This document shows positions 36,430-49,085 of a stretch of DNA of 64,000 nt, one piece after another. A program made the translations under genes and the position numbers. The first letter of the stretch is position 1. Every line of letters begins with the position of its first letter. Source of the DNA: Pyricularia pennisetigena (taxonomy: Eukaryota; Ascomycota; Sordariomycetes; Magnaporthales; Pyriculariaceae); contig NC_043743.1 of NCBI RefSeq assembly GCF_004337985.1, positions 364,228 through 428,227 on the forward strand, written 5' to 3'. Under the pieces are notes generated by a model. That model did no database searches, was not told where the DNA came from, and saw only the letters and a list, made by a program, of their open reading frames with translations.

Positions 36430-37608
36430 ATGGCGGCCAATTTTTGGGAGTCGACTCAACGTCGGCACTGGCTGTTTACCAAAGAGGAGCTGGCAGCCAG
36501 ACGACAGCAATTGGAGAATGAGGACCCGTCCTTGGTGACTATGTATCCATTGCCTGAATGGAGACATTTGTATAACTACTTTAACTACCGTAAGTCGTCA
36601 GTCAGGCATGCCTGAATCTTTGTACAGTTTACCCAGAACCAGGATTCTAACGAACCACCATGACCTCCTACAGAAATGCTTCGCCTCGCTAAAAACCTCT
36701 CGATCCGCCAACAAGCCATCGCCACAGCCCAGGTCTACATGAAGCGCTTCTATACGCGCGTCGAGATCCGAAGCACGAACCCGACCCTCGTTCTCGTTAC
36801 GGCCGTCTACCTCGCCTGTAAGATGGAGGAGATGCCGCTGCACATACGCAACGTCTCGCTCGAGGCGAAGAAGGTCTGGCCTATGGAGACACCCTCGCTC
36901 GAGATCGCAAAGATCGGCGAGTGCGAGTTCTGGCTCATCTCAGAGATGAGCGCCCAGCTCATCGTCCACCAACCCTACCGGACTCTCAATGCCCTGCAGC
37001 AGGACTTCCAGCTCGCTAATGACGACCACGTCCTGGCTGTATCTTTTCTCAACGATCACTACATGACCGACTTGCCACTGCTGCATGCTCCGCACACCAT
37101 CGCGCTCGCTGCCATCATGCTGGCTCTTGTGCTTAGGTTGTCCAAGGCCTCAAGCAGCAATAGTGCAGCCGCCGGGCAGCAGGGAGGCGCACAAGCCGGT
37201 TCACTGGGCATCAGCCTAGCACCTGGGCTATCCATGTTCCAGCAGGCCGTAGCGGCCAAAGCCATGACACCTGGCGGGAGCAGCGGTTCTCCCGCAATGT
37301 CCTCGCCCATCCAACAGAATCCTCCAAACCAGCCTTACCAGCTCACGCCGCAGCAACAGGAGCTGTTCCGCCAGCAGCAAATGCAGCAGCAGAACAGGCA
37401 ACCAGAAACCCAGGCCAGGGACTCGCCACAGAAGGAGAAGAGCAAGCTTCAGCGCTTTGCCGCTTGGCTCTCTGAGAGCGGTGTCGACATCGAGGCCATG
37501 ATCGACTGCACGCAGGATCTGATAGCCTTTTACGAGTGCCAAGAGTCGTACAACGAACAGATCACGCGTGACCAAATCAACCGATTCGTTAAGGCTCGGG
37601 GTCTTTAA
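36430..37608 (+). CDS. SSN8: Cyclin C (Mediator kinase-module cyclin Ssn8)
   Basis: Two exons, 36430-36589 and 36674-37608, encode 364 aa. Cyclin C pairs with the CDK8-type kinase in the Mediator kinase module and regulates RNA polymerase II transcription. The N-terminus MAANFWESTQRRHWLFTKEE and the first cyclin box (MLRLAKNLSIRQQAIATAQV, then LVLVTAVYLACKMEE) are diagnostic. The intron falls inside the NYFNYQ|MLRL region. A second cyclin box follows to ~220. It is interrupted or followed by a Gln/Pro-rich insert at about 225-295 (QQELFRQQQMQQQNRQ) before the helical end SESGVDIEAMIDCTQDLIAF. The insert makes the protein longer than animal cyclin C but is common in filamentous fungi. Confidence 0.95.
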
Positions 37609-37676
37609 GGAGGCATTGATTTCCGATTCTTGGTGAAGCTAACAAAGCTTTACTATATCCAAGGGTGGCGAGTTTA

Positions 37677-38460
37677 TCATGATTGACGATTGAAGTCCTT
37701 CTTTCGACCGGTGGTATCCCGCTCTCTTGATGAAGAGCGGTTCTTTCTGCACACGTTTGCTCGCGTATTCCGACTTTCAGCTCTAGGCATCATGGTCTGA
37801 TCAGTCGAGCACTTCCCGGGGATAGGCTTTTCCAGCCCAGTGACGTTATTTTCTGGTAAAACCATATCGGTGCTAATACTTTCCTGAGGAACGTTTACGG
37901 TCTCGATCCACTAGCTTTTGATGAAGATTGTCTGGAGGATCCATCAGCGTGCTTGGGCCAACTGGGAAAAATAACCATCTTGGTTACTTCGGTCGTTGGC
38001 GTGATCGGCGGCGCTCGAATGTCCGGGTTACACCACTGGCTGCATGGAAACCACACACGCAGCAGCGCTTAGGACTTGGACGTGGCCCGGGGCTCTCCAG
38101 GCTCTGGACTGGGTGTGGCGATATAGGCTCATCTTGACGCACCCAGCGACTTCACATCGAAGCACGTTTTAAAGTACCACTCTGGCGGCATGCTCTAGTA
38201 TGAGTCATTCACGAGCATCCTGTTGTGGTGTCAGCGATGCGGTCTTGAATAGAAGTCCAGCATGCGCACGCTCGGCAGACAGCGCAGTTGACCTCGGAGA
38301 GCGACTGACCCAGCGGTTCTGTATTGTGGACTCTGTGCTTACACAAGGATACTTGGTTATGCGTTATATGTGCAGCCATCCATTGGGCTCATCGGGCTCT
38401 GGATTCTGTAGGAATTCTCTAGTGCGTGGCGACCTGGCACGTCGAGCAATGGCGGGCACC
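37677..38460 (-). pseudogene. Possible decayed gene (coding-like patches in shifting frames)
   Basis: On the minus strand several open patches follow each other in different frames. They include one ending near 38370 that reads REFLQNPEPDEPNGWLHI before a stop, one near 38050 with KRCCVCGFHAASGV and a basic tail, and a final 78-codon stretch (to 37677) with VPQESISTDMVLPENN and RKNRSSSRERDTTGRKK. No start codon or consistent splicing joins them, and no family was recognised. Either a broken gene or unrecognised short exons could explain this; chance cannot be excluded. Confidence 0.25.
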
Positions 38461-39269
38461 AAGAGATGATTGCGTTTTCCGAATGGATATGAGATCGTCA
38501 TGTGTTGTGATATAGCGTGTTATACAGACCCTCGAATTTGAATAAAGCGTTTCTACCACATAATTATGCTTATGAGGCTTTTGTGACGTGTCCGGTTAGT
38601 CTTGACCATCCGCTTTAGTGTGGATGTAGCGTAGATAGACAAAGTATAGAGACACAACCTATATCAACTGTTGGGTACAACATGATGTTGACCATTCACT
38701 GTCCTTGTTGCGTGCGAGGTAGCTCGGTGTAGAACGTGGCTGGAATATAACACCCAAAAGATACAATCCAACCACACTTGTGGCTCTTCATATGGGATTC
38801 CACCCATCCATGGACAGCAGCGAGCAAAATTAGTTTATTATGTGAAAGGTTCGCCGTGAATCTTCGAGCTACACAGCAACCGGCCAGGTACATTGTCAAC
38901 TCTACGGACAAGCATGCCTCTCCTATCCCACCCGGTTCCACACCGAGACTGATTCCAGTTGACGGAAACATGGACAAGATCTCACAAGAAAAAAGAAAAA
39001 AAACATTGATGCTCCAAGGACGTTGCTGTTGTAATCACAAACACCCACACCACCAACTACATTCCGATCAAGGGACACAAGACTACTGCTGACTGTATCA
39101 CGACTCAATGTACGTCGCCGACATAGTTGACTCGGGACGTGTTCCTGCAGCCCATTGATAGATAACATGATAAATGATGACTCAGACGGCCTTTTGACTG
39201 CCTACCCTTCAGTAACCAAGGTCGGTCAGTCCAGGGACAAACCCGACGTAATTATATAGCCTATTTTCA

Positions 39270-39274
<5 letters not shown>

Positions 39275-39314
<40 letters not shown>

Positions 39315-39374
39315 CAGTGTATTTATGGCTGCAATTGTCATCTCGCCTCCTCTTCTTCACTATTGCCTAATATA

Positions 39375-39406
<32 letters not shown>
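39275..39406. repeat. T38 homopolymer followed by (AT)13 microsatellite
   Basis: A 38-base T tract (39275-39312) and a 26-base AT dinucleotide run (39381-39406) lie within 95 bases of each other, in the most AT-rich part of the window. Confidence 0.95.
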
Positions 39407-41246
39407 ACTTACCACCCAGTTGGATTATTCAAACACTAGACTAGACTAGACTTCAACTTACTGCATTGGCATGTGACCATCTCAAGGTTTTATATTCAAT
39501 GCTATTTCCGGTTACAGGAATACATCACAAAAGATCAAGGTGCCGACTAGGTAGTATCAGAACATCACTATGATTATATTATATCAACCGTAAAGAGATC
39601 CAACATGACTATGGATCCATAACTATGACGAGCTTAAAACATTAACATCGCCATTTATGTAACCAGTGTAAACCTCTACTGGCGTCCATCCAGCCGCAAC
39701 AGAGCCTGCTACCTAGCAACTTGACCACATGATATCAGAATATTGCTATCATTATATTGCTATCATCATGCCAACGCAAAATTGCACTATCATGTATAAT
39801 GCACATGAGGATCCTACACATGTAAATACCTCGACGTCACTTCTCCAGTCATACTTTCAACCAAGCAAATGAGTATCAGAGCCAGACCCGTGGCTTGCGG
39901 ACTTTGGCTGCGGTTGACAACACATGCGCCCCAAACCAATCATGCCTATCATAGCTATGCGGCTTAAGCCACGTTACAGACCACTCGCGGGGCCTCCGGT
40001 ACACAAGCACAATGGTACAACGTGTGTACACACACGGCAGATCATGACATTTCAAAAGTTGAACATAAGAGTAGTGCCAATAAGACTCATCGTTTGAGAA
40101 ACCTAAACACGTTGCCCCAGATAAAACCACAGTCAAAACCGCCGCCGGCTACCCAGGATACATCATCTTATTTGCAGGGAATCAATAAAGAACCAAGAGA
40201 TGAGAATCAACAAGAGAAAAGAAATAAAGCACCAACTCCTTGTCCGCCCCAACCCGACACAATTGATCCCAGGGTGTGTTTTGTGTCGGGGATATCCACG
40301 CATCGACAAACCAAAAGGAAATGTTCTTTGCCCACCCTTTGTCCAGTTATTTGTCCCGTATAGTAATAGTAATGATCGAGAAAAAAGAGAAAACCAGGAG
40401 ACAAAACATTAACACAGAAGCCAACCCGTCTCATGTATCTGACCAAAGTAATACATGAAGCCAGCTTGTAGAAGAGGGTCTCTGAAAAAAAAAGGAGATA
40501 AATAAAAAAGACGAACCCAACACCAGTGTCCTGCGCCGTCGCGTAGGCCAAGAACACCATCTATTCGCAAAAGAATCTTTTCTCTTGTTGAACTCGTGAC
40601 CCATGAAAAACACAATCCGATGTATCATGCTCAAAACAGCTCGCCACGCTCCTGTATGGGCAACAAAATGGGAATCGACCATAAAAAAAAAGGAAAAAAA
40701 AAAGACGGAAAGTCAAACCAATGAACTCCTGCCGTGCTGACGCCGATGCAAATAGTATTATCGATGAAAGGTATGCAATAAACCGTTTAAACGCCATTTC
40801 GTAAAACAAAAAGCCGTCATCTTCCGGAGCGGGGTACTCCAGTACCGGGTGTATAATATGTCGAGAAGCCAAAAAAAGGTATCGATTATCTTCGTGTCGC
40901 TGAGGTAAATCGAATTTTCGCTAGGAAAATCAGAAGAGGAGGTGGTATGTCGAGCAAAGGTTTGTACAGGGTTGTGCTCCGGGGGATGTCGGAACACGGA
41001 GGTGTCACAAGAGTCATTCGACCCTAAAAGCGATGATGCCCTGCCAGCCGAGGTAGAGTGGAGAAGTGAAAATCGATGCCTTGGAATTGTCAAGTCGGTA
41101 CCCGCCAAGATGAACCAGCGTTTTTGAACAAGCGGAACGCCAAACGGTATTGCAAAAAAAAGAAGACTAGTTGCAACAACCGCGACGGCAGTGAACAAGC
41201 AAAGAAGCCTCGATCCCATTACATGAGCGAGGGCAACTGCAGCGCA

Positions 41247-41930
41247 CTACCATCGGCGACCAAGAGTCTGGTGCATTCTGGATCCGGGTGAAACCGAAGG
41301 CGGAGGGCTAGCCATGGTGATTCCGGTCAGGGGGTTGATGATCGGAATGGCATTGCGGGCGCGAGTAGCGGCAGGCTGGTGAAGTTTGAGGTTGCCAGAG
41401 TGTTGGCTCTGGTAGGTTGGCGGGATGAATGGCGGAGACGAAGAGTTGAGGGAGAAGCCCGACGCGACTTGTTGCGGCTGTTGCGTTGGTGAGTGGGCGG
41501 GAGAGTTGCTTGCCAAGGACGATCGCTCTGATGATGAGCTGTGGATAGAGACCAACTGTTGGATGGTGGGTTAGCTTCAAATCGCACACGACGCGCCACA
41601 CAAGTCTCAATAGCAAACAAAATCCATTCAACCAAACTCAGGTGGTTCACTCACATCGCTCTCTGTCAACAAACCAGGGCAGAACTCCATGTCGTCCTCG
41701 AGATCAAAAGACCGGCATGATTCGAACTTGCTGCGGAAGTTGTTGACAGCGACCGTCTCAGACAACTCCTTCATGCTTCGCACGCCCCTGAACTGTTTTT
41801 GCGAATTTTGCGACACCGATAGCCTCGGCGCCCTCCGAGTCCGCGGGCCATGATGACTGTGAGAGACTGGACCGGGCGCCGACGGTGTAGGTTGTTGGCT
41901 GTGTGCATGAAATTGGTAGTAGGCAGACAT
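41247..41930 (-). CDS. Conserved Ser/Pro-rich protein of unknown function
   Basis: Two exons, 41930-41655 and 41555-41247, join in phase 0 to 194 aa. The donor is gtgagt and the acceptor is caacag. The protein has no membrane segment or signal peptide. Visible blocks are RTRRAPRLSVSQNSQKQFRG with VRSMKELSE (about 30-58), an acidic helix RSFDLEDDMEFCPGLLTESD (~73-92), a Ser-rich linker (SIHSSSSERSSLASNSP), and a C-terminal NAIPIINPLTGI block followed by a Pro/Ser tail. The separated short blocks look like those of a conserved regulatory protein with many possible phosphosites, including RLSVS and SP motifs. I recognise no domain. It lies alone between a 3.6-kb and a 7.6-kb gene-free stretch, a setting often seen for developmentally regulated fungal genes; that link is inference. 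Confidence 0.75.
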
Positions 41931-44900
41931 GATTGGGTCGCTTGTGTTGTGCTGCAACGCGCTGTTTGATCGTTTGGGATTTGAAGCAGTAGGCCGGAAT
42001 GTGGTTTGTTATTGACGACGGGCTGTTCGGCTTTGAGAAAATACAAGTGTATCCCTCTTTGGTGAAATGGCGGTGGCAATTCGGAGAGTCGGTGAGCCAA
42101 GTTGGTTGGGAATGGATTGTGGGGTGGCCGTTGGCTTTATTGCAGAGACCCGAGGTGGCTTGTCCGTAGTGCGGTATTAAGTCGGCTGCGAACAACAAAA
42201 ACAAACAGCAATGTGACAGCTTTTTGGGATATCGGGCGAAAGTCAAAACAAAATATTTCGTGGCTGTATTTTTCGTCGAATTGATTGATGTTTTGGGTTG
42301 GAAGATTGCTGTGATGTATCACGTATGGTGGGAAAAGTAGACAAGTATGGATAAGGTGAGGGCGAGGTAGGTTGAAGGTGGTAAATGTGATGCGAGACGG
42401 AAGTCGGTGAAGGTGTCGGGAGGAGGGAAAAGGTCGGAAAAAGAAGTAAAAAGGGGAGGCGAGAGGGAGGGGGACCACCCTTCTGTACCAAAGCAGCGAC
42501 AATGAGATGGGATTTTGTTGGACCGGATGAGCGGGCTCCACTATTTCTCGTCTAGCGATGTTTTGGGGGGCGGGTGGGTGGCATACCCAAGGCAAGAAAA
42601 ACGACTGGGGTACCGACGCAATCGCTCGTCCGTCGGATCCCTGTCGCACACTGCATCGTGACCGCGCCTCCCAGCAGGGGATGCAACCAGACTCTGCCAA
42701 TCAGCGTGGACCGCATCCCAAGAACCAGGCAGGCATGGATCCACCCTCCGACCGCCTTCATCCCAGTTCAGCCAGTCTGGCGCTAGCTGCTCGTTTTGCC
42801 ACATTGGCTCCTCTGGACGAAAAACAGTGAGTGGGTCATGGGCCCAAACCCGGATGTGGATAAGCGGCATTGAGTGCAATCTTGGTCATGGCTTCGTGCG
42901 GATGGGTTTTGCAGGACGGCCAAATTTGCACACAGCTAACCTAGTCAGTTCAAGTCCATTGAGGAGAGACATCACACTGTGTGGACGGGAGTTGTCGTAG
43001 CATTCATTCCAGGCATGGGCCTGGTCCGGACACGGAGATGCTTCGTAGGCTTGGTTTGGTGACTGGGTTCAGCTGGGTGTTTACTGCTGCTAAACGACAG
43101 ACATTGTTTATTTACTACATGTCCGATTTATTTTTACTCTTTATATGATAGTTGCCTTGATGAGCACGCAATACTCAAACTGCTGATCTCCATTAGTAGT
43201 ACAGATGGATCTAAGGTTGAATGAAGTTCCCCATGCTCGATGCAATCTTACCCATGATTCCAGGCATGGACAACACAGCTGGAACTTCATTGCTGACCGG
43301 ACCGTGGCTGAGGTTCAATGGGGGGTGGGGATGATCAAGACCGACAGGCCGACGGCGGGCGCAGATGCTGAGAAGGCAAACAAACTTAGAACAGTAATAA
43401 TACAACATTACTTGGTATCAACAGGCACAGGAGATCTCATACCAATCAATCCAAATTTGGCCTCGAAGCCTGGGTAATCTCGCTCTGTCCATTGTTTGCG
43501 CATTGTTTTGTTCTGGATCCGACCAAGTCCATAAAGTCTTGATATGCTTTTGGAGATTACCAGTGGGCACATTCCGGGTTATTTGTTGTCGTTTAATAGT
43601 CCCCACGCCGTAAACTGAACTGTTTCCAACACATCAACGCCAACTCGTCATAAACTGACTGATGATGAAAATAGAGGCCCATACTGTGCGCTTTAAGGAA
43701 GCACTATCTCATAATCTCTGTCTAATGAGCAACCCTTATTCAGTTTCTAGTCTTGTCACTTGTTCAAGATTACCGGACATCGACCAGGGCGGTTTGATGG
43801 CATGGGGAACGAAGGAAAGCACAGATCTCCAACTGGACCGTTTGTCCTATACTGTATTTGTTCCCGCCCGTCTCCGTCGCCTTGTCTGAAAGGAGGCAAC
43901 GTGCACGATCCAATGATTGATTGGCGTGAAATAAACCTAAATAAAAAGCGACCATTTGCCCGTCCTTGTCCCCTGTCTGATATGATTGCGCTTCTCGTAG
44001 GCGGGCGGCTATCGCCAAAGAAGACGTTCTAGCAAACATGCACGGGAAGACGCTTGGACACGCATTGCATATGGGATCGTTCAATTCGGGGGGAAGAAAA
44101 AAAAAATAATGGTTGCAATAATTTGACTGAGGAAACTGGTTCTTTTCTTCGTCATTTCATCTCCTGCTTCTCCAACCAATTGAATTTTTCCCACACCATG
44201 GAACCGGACGCTTGTCTAGAACTCGGGGCTAGTCTCTTGTGGTTTCGTCGTACATTCACTTCCAAGACAAAGGGACCTTGGTCTGCTCAGGAAAAGAAGG
44301 ACACTGTGCCACAGTGAGTATCGTCACAACATCCGTTTTCGCCATGATTTTCGCCATGAGGCCAAAATAACTGCTGCAGGTGGTGGCCGTCCGGCTGCGC
44401 AGCTAGCTTGGAGGAGCTAGCACCAAATAGGAGACGTGCAGGTTGCGTGCAGCGTGCGTGAGTGGATGATGGACTTTGTTTGCCACTGATTGGCGCCTGT
44501 TGACGCTATTGCCCCCTGGCTCACACAGTGTCTGTTTCTGTCGGGGCATTGTTGTTGTTGTTGTTATTGACGTTTTTTTATTTTATTAATACCACGTTAT
44601 TAATTTCTCGAGCGTCTGGTGATTTTCTTTTTTTTTGTCACTCGTTTACAGTGGAGTTGCCGCCGCTCCAGGCTGCATTGCATTAGCAGAACCAAAAAAA
44701 GGCGGGGCAACAGGCCTGCACATCCATGCATGATGTGATGTGGCAGCCAATCTGAGCAGGAAAAATGTTACGGTAAGGTACCTATGGGGCCTTGGACCTG
44801 GATCACAAAAACATATTCGACGAATCGACGATAGACACAAAGACGCTTGTGCTTATGGGGACATAATACCACCGTCGAAACTCCACATTTGGGTTGCTGT

Positions 44901-47310
44901 CTGTGACCCAATTTCGAAGGGACCTGACAGATCACTTACGAAATATCTCATTCTACGATTGACAAGGCCCAGTCCAGAGCCCAAAGAGGTCACGCCCACT
45001 CACACACAATTCAAAATATCGAGTAGGGTTTGCTGCATGAAAACCTAGAGTGGTGCCGGTTGTCTACCTGCAGCGGCATGAGCGGTTCCATCCTTGAGCC
45101 CGAGATGATGTGCCTCGGTGCGCAGCTTTGCCGTTCTTTTTGAAATGCAATTTTGAAGAAGTAACCCGGAAGATTTTGCGGCCATTTACGAATTGCAAGA
45201 CTTGGTCTTTGCTGGGTTAATCAATTCCCGTGATGCGCCGAGTTTGTGGGGCCGGATATCTGGGGAGAGATGGGGTAGCCTGTCTACGATTGAATTGCTT
45301 CGCGCTTACGATCGCAGCAGTTGAAAACTGTCCATGGTACATCTTGCTGCTGACGGCAACTACTGGAGAGGATTGGGTGACCAGTTTGGAGGGGAAAGAC
45401 CCTAGCGTTGGGGTTGTTGGCGTACCACAGCACCCTTATCCTGGTAGGCACAAGAAAGCTGCATCGGAGAATCCGTGTAAGACATAACTAGGATGGTGCT
45501 GGTATACACCGTGTTGCGACAGCCTAATCCCTTCGAAGCAAGACGATACAAAGAACCAACAATATCCATGGAGAGCCGAATGTGAGTTCAAATCGGAGCG
45601 GGGAAGGGGGCAAAACTGCCGTCATTCTCGCCCCTGAGTCGGGTGGTTTGAGCTTGGCCTTCGGTGGGAGAGAATACGTATTGGATTTCATGCTGTTGTG
45701 TTTCGTGAAGCTTGCCAAGGCCTCAAAATAAAGATCTGCCTATGCCGAAGGTTTGATTCCCTGACCTTGTGAATAATCCGGTAATTAATGAATTCAATTG
45801 AATGACCGCTCTTTGATAAGACGTCCTATAAAGAGAGAGGAAAAAGGAAGGGGAAAAGGATAAACAAATAACCAAGTCAAAAGAGATACAGCAACCTGGT
45901 TTTCCGTAGTATTCATGGACCAGCTCCAGCCACCTACCCGACCTGCAGCAACCGTTCTGCAGGCTATTTTAGTTATTTTAGTCTTGGTCCCTTTTTTCTC
46001 GGGAGGTTGGCTAGTCGCTGCGCTGCAGTTAAACAATGGCAGAGGACAAGCGAAGGCGTGGGCCGGCCAAACAGGCCGCTTCTTGTTCCTGACGAGCCAC
46101 TGTCAAGCCGATCTGCTGGCCGTGGTTTGTGTTTGGCGATTTTCAGGGTTCTCCGCATAGTTTCCGCACAAACCAGCGCCTCGCCATTTCTTTCTTGTGT
46201 TGTTTTGATTTTAATTTTACTATTTTTCTTTCTTTTGCTCTTTTTACTCGTCTTGTCTGTCACTCGGCGCTTGGGACCGTTAGCTGATGGTCAGGATATC
46301 AGCCTATCGTCATCCTACCCACTAAGCAGTCTCGATGCTCTATAGATGAAACAGTCTCGATCTACTAATCCTTGCCTAAACGCACTTACTGATAATAAGA
46401 CTTCAGATCTACTTGGTGCATTGATGGGAAAAACATGGGCATAAGACAAGGAAACACTTGCAGCAGCATTCGGCCGGGTCCAGATTTAACATGAATTCCA
46501 GACAAGCAAGATGTGATGATGGACAAGGAAACTGGTGGTTATTCGGCAACCATCAACAACCATCATCCCCGGATCCTTTCAATCTTCAGTCAACTCAATC
46601 ATGTTATATCGTACACGGTGACACACACAGCACACATACCAAGTGGCTGACCGTCAAAACGAGAGACCAAAACCTCCCCAAACTTCAAATGCACCAAACA
46701 CCTCCAAACAAAAGTGCTTTTGCCTAAACACAATTCTCTCGTAGGTCTCTTCAGCCTTGAATTTAATAAGCTAATATCAAGCCGCTTGCGAGTTATGTTT
46801 AATAGCATTCACGCTGTTGGGGCAACTTTGAAATTGGTGACTTATTTCAACCCGGGGTATATACCATAGTAGCAAGGTAAGGTATACGGCGACAAGACGC
46901 TTACTGAACGTGTGCATGCTGTCTCGCCACCTCGATGCATCAGGCACAAAGAAAATTAGACAAGACAGAACAAACACTGCCACCCACACCGCCATTTCCG
47001 TTTTCATTGCAACCCTTGCGTCCGTGCGGGGACGGCCCTTGAAGCCCTACAGTATCTTGCGGGTTTTTTTTTTGCTGTTCTGCTTGTCACGCCGCCGCCG
47101 TTCGTGCACACCACCCCCCGGCCCGAGCGAGCAATGCATGCATGGAGGCTGGATAAAAAAGACCGCACAGACCAATACTGTATCGTCTTGTGCTACAAAC
47201 CGTGCTGCGGTACTGAGGCGAAGTCGAACAGACAGCCGCCACCCACAACGCAACTTTCTTGCCGCCCGCACTGCCCGGCTGGTTGCACGACTGCCATGCC
47301 TTTTCTGCTT

Positions 47311-47340
47311 GCCTTGCCTTGCCTTGCCTTGCCTTGCCTT
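47311..47340. repeat. (GCCTT)6 pentanucleotide repeat
   Basis: Six perfect copies of GCCTT, followed by a mutated copy (gccct), lie in intergenic DNA. Confidence 0.95.
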
Positions 47341-47995
47341 GCCCTGCACATCAGCACCGCCCCCCGCCCGTCCGTCCCCCTTGTCTCAGCTTGCGCGGGG
47401 GTAAAAAATGCCTTTTTCTCGCTCCTGTTTGACAATTGATCGCCATCCATGCCGGACGACAGAAAAAAAGCTTCCTTGACTTTTTTTTTGTGTGAAGGAA
47501 CAGCATGCGCATCCAGAAAATTCAGACGAATCCGATATTACAGCACAAACAGTCACGATCGGTTCATTATGCTTTCCAGAAGAGAGGGACAAGATACGAG
47601 AGCCTTGACAAGGAATTCCGTACCACGTTGCTTGTTGATGATCAGCTCGCAGAAATGAGATAGATGCATTTGGGCAGCTCAAACCCTGAGACCCCGAATT
47701 AACTGACTTGGGACTTGCAAGGCAGGCTTGTCAGAATGCATACTTGAGCTACGGAGGGACTTACCTCTTTAGATTACTCCGAAAATGCACATTCACGTCA
47801 CATCATAAATGCTAATATTATAAGTGCAATGGAACACAGAACCTAGACAAGAGCTACTTTCCATAGCTTTTTTTTTTTGAATTTTATGCTAAGCGACTAT
47901 GAAATCCAACCGGCGCAAGCTGAAAAAAAAAGGGGTTAGTTAGGGGAGACAGGCTCGGTGTCATTAGCAGGCAATTCGACCGAAGGGTTTAGACC

Positions 47996-48016
47996 ACAGT
48001 ACAGTACAGTACAGTA
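47996..48016. repeat. ACAGT pentanucleotide repeat
   Basis: About four tandem copies of ACAGT in the intergenic desert. Confidence 0.9.
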
Positions 48017-49061
48017 CCAGCACGCTACCACTCGCTACGTTGAGGATTCTCAGATCAAACAAAACAAAGGGGTTTGTTTTGTTCGAGAAGGCGTTCGTGA
48101 TGCTTGCGGGTGAAACGCTGCACACGTACAAGCCGATCTTCCCTAGAAAAAGAGAGGGGCGCGCTTGCCTGGCCTCCATTGATCTGACACAAACCGCATT
48201 CCACAACTGTCTACCCCTTGATAATGAAATGAAGGGACACTAATAATTGTCAAGATTCATCGACAAGAGCTGACAGCATAACCTGGGGTCACGTCAAGAG
48301 ATGGTTAGATCAAACTGCGCAAAATCCACTTGCGCCCTCCACGGACATTGTCATCTTCTGTGTGGGGGAAGAAGAAGAAGCTTGAGCTGCAGGAGGATGG
48401 TTTACCTCGGCGCTTCCCGACGGCGCGGCATCGAATGTCCACTCCTGTGTCCCCGTGGCACCTTTCGTCCGCGTCTGGGCGCTGACTCTTTCCCCCAACA
48501 GGCCTCGCGGGCTAAAACATCGTTCGAATGACAGTGGCCTGTGCAGGTTGGTGCAAGGGGTAGTTTGGCTTGCTTGGTGGCATAATTACCTACAGTAAGC
48601 CACAGGACCATCAGCCGTAGATAGATAGATGCCTCGATGCCAACACCTCTCGGACAGGAAGGATTACGAGCTTCCCTTGCTAACCCTCGGGTTCAAACAT
48701 CCTCAAAACAATCCTCCTGGAATGTTGTCTATGGAGGAAATTACTGTATTATGAGGACCGTCACCAGCTCCACGATCCACCCGCAGTTGCATTGTTGGAG
48801 ATGTAACGGTGGTACACGGGGAGGCTTAATCATGATGTCACCTCGATTGGGTTTGCGACTCGTTGAGCCGCTAACAAGGGATTGAAGGAGCTTTGAGCTT
48901 ACTTTGCTATTAGCAGACTACCAGCTCTTTGATGAAAAACACGGATCGAGTTTGACAAGACTAAAGCAACTCTCGTCAAGAATCTTGTCGCTTACCTTGC
49001 GAACCTTGGTGTGGGAGAGAGAGAGACTGTGTCTCTGTGTGTAATGTCGCACGCCGGAACC

Positions 49062-49085
49062 TTTTTTTTTTTTTTTTTTTTTTTT
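49062..49085. repeat. T24 homopolymer
   Basis: 24 consecutive T about 425 bases upstream of the small mitochondrial-protein gene. Confidence 0.95.

Larger units (their letters stand above)
37609..41246. other. 3.6-kb intergenic region with decayed coding-like patches and A/T tracts
   Basis: No intact gene is recognised. The first ~850 bases (to about 38460) are GC-balanced and contain coding-like minus-strand patches in shifting frames, possibly a pseudogene. From about 39240 to 39860 the DNA is very AT-rich, with 38 T at 39275-39312 and an (AT)13 run at 39381-39406. The right end (40000-41246) is purine-rich 3' flank of the 194-aa gene. Confidence 0.55.

Noticed and set aside
42137..42700. 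187-codon minus-strand open frame upstream of the 194-aa gene
   Set aside because: Composed of Pro/Ser/His/Phe from a pyrimidine-rich strand typical of fungal leaders; not continuous with the 194-aa protein and no conserved motif.
46910..47450. Overlapping open frames of 85-164 codons on both strands
   Set aside because: They are created by the GCCTT repeat and C-rich sequence; translations are Cys/Arg/Pro-rich without any family.
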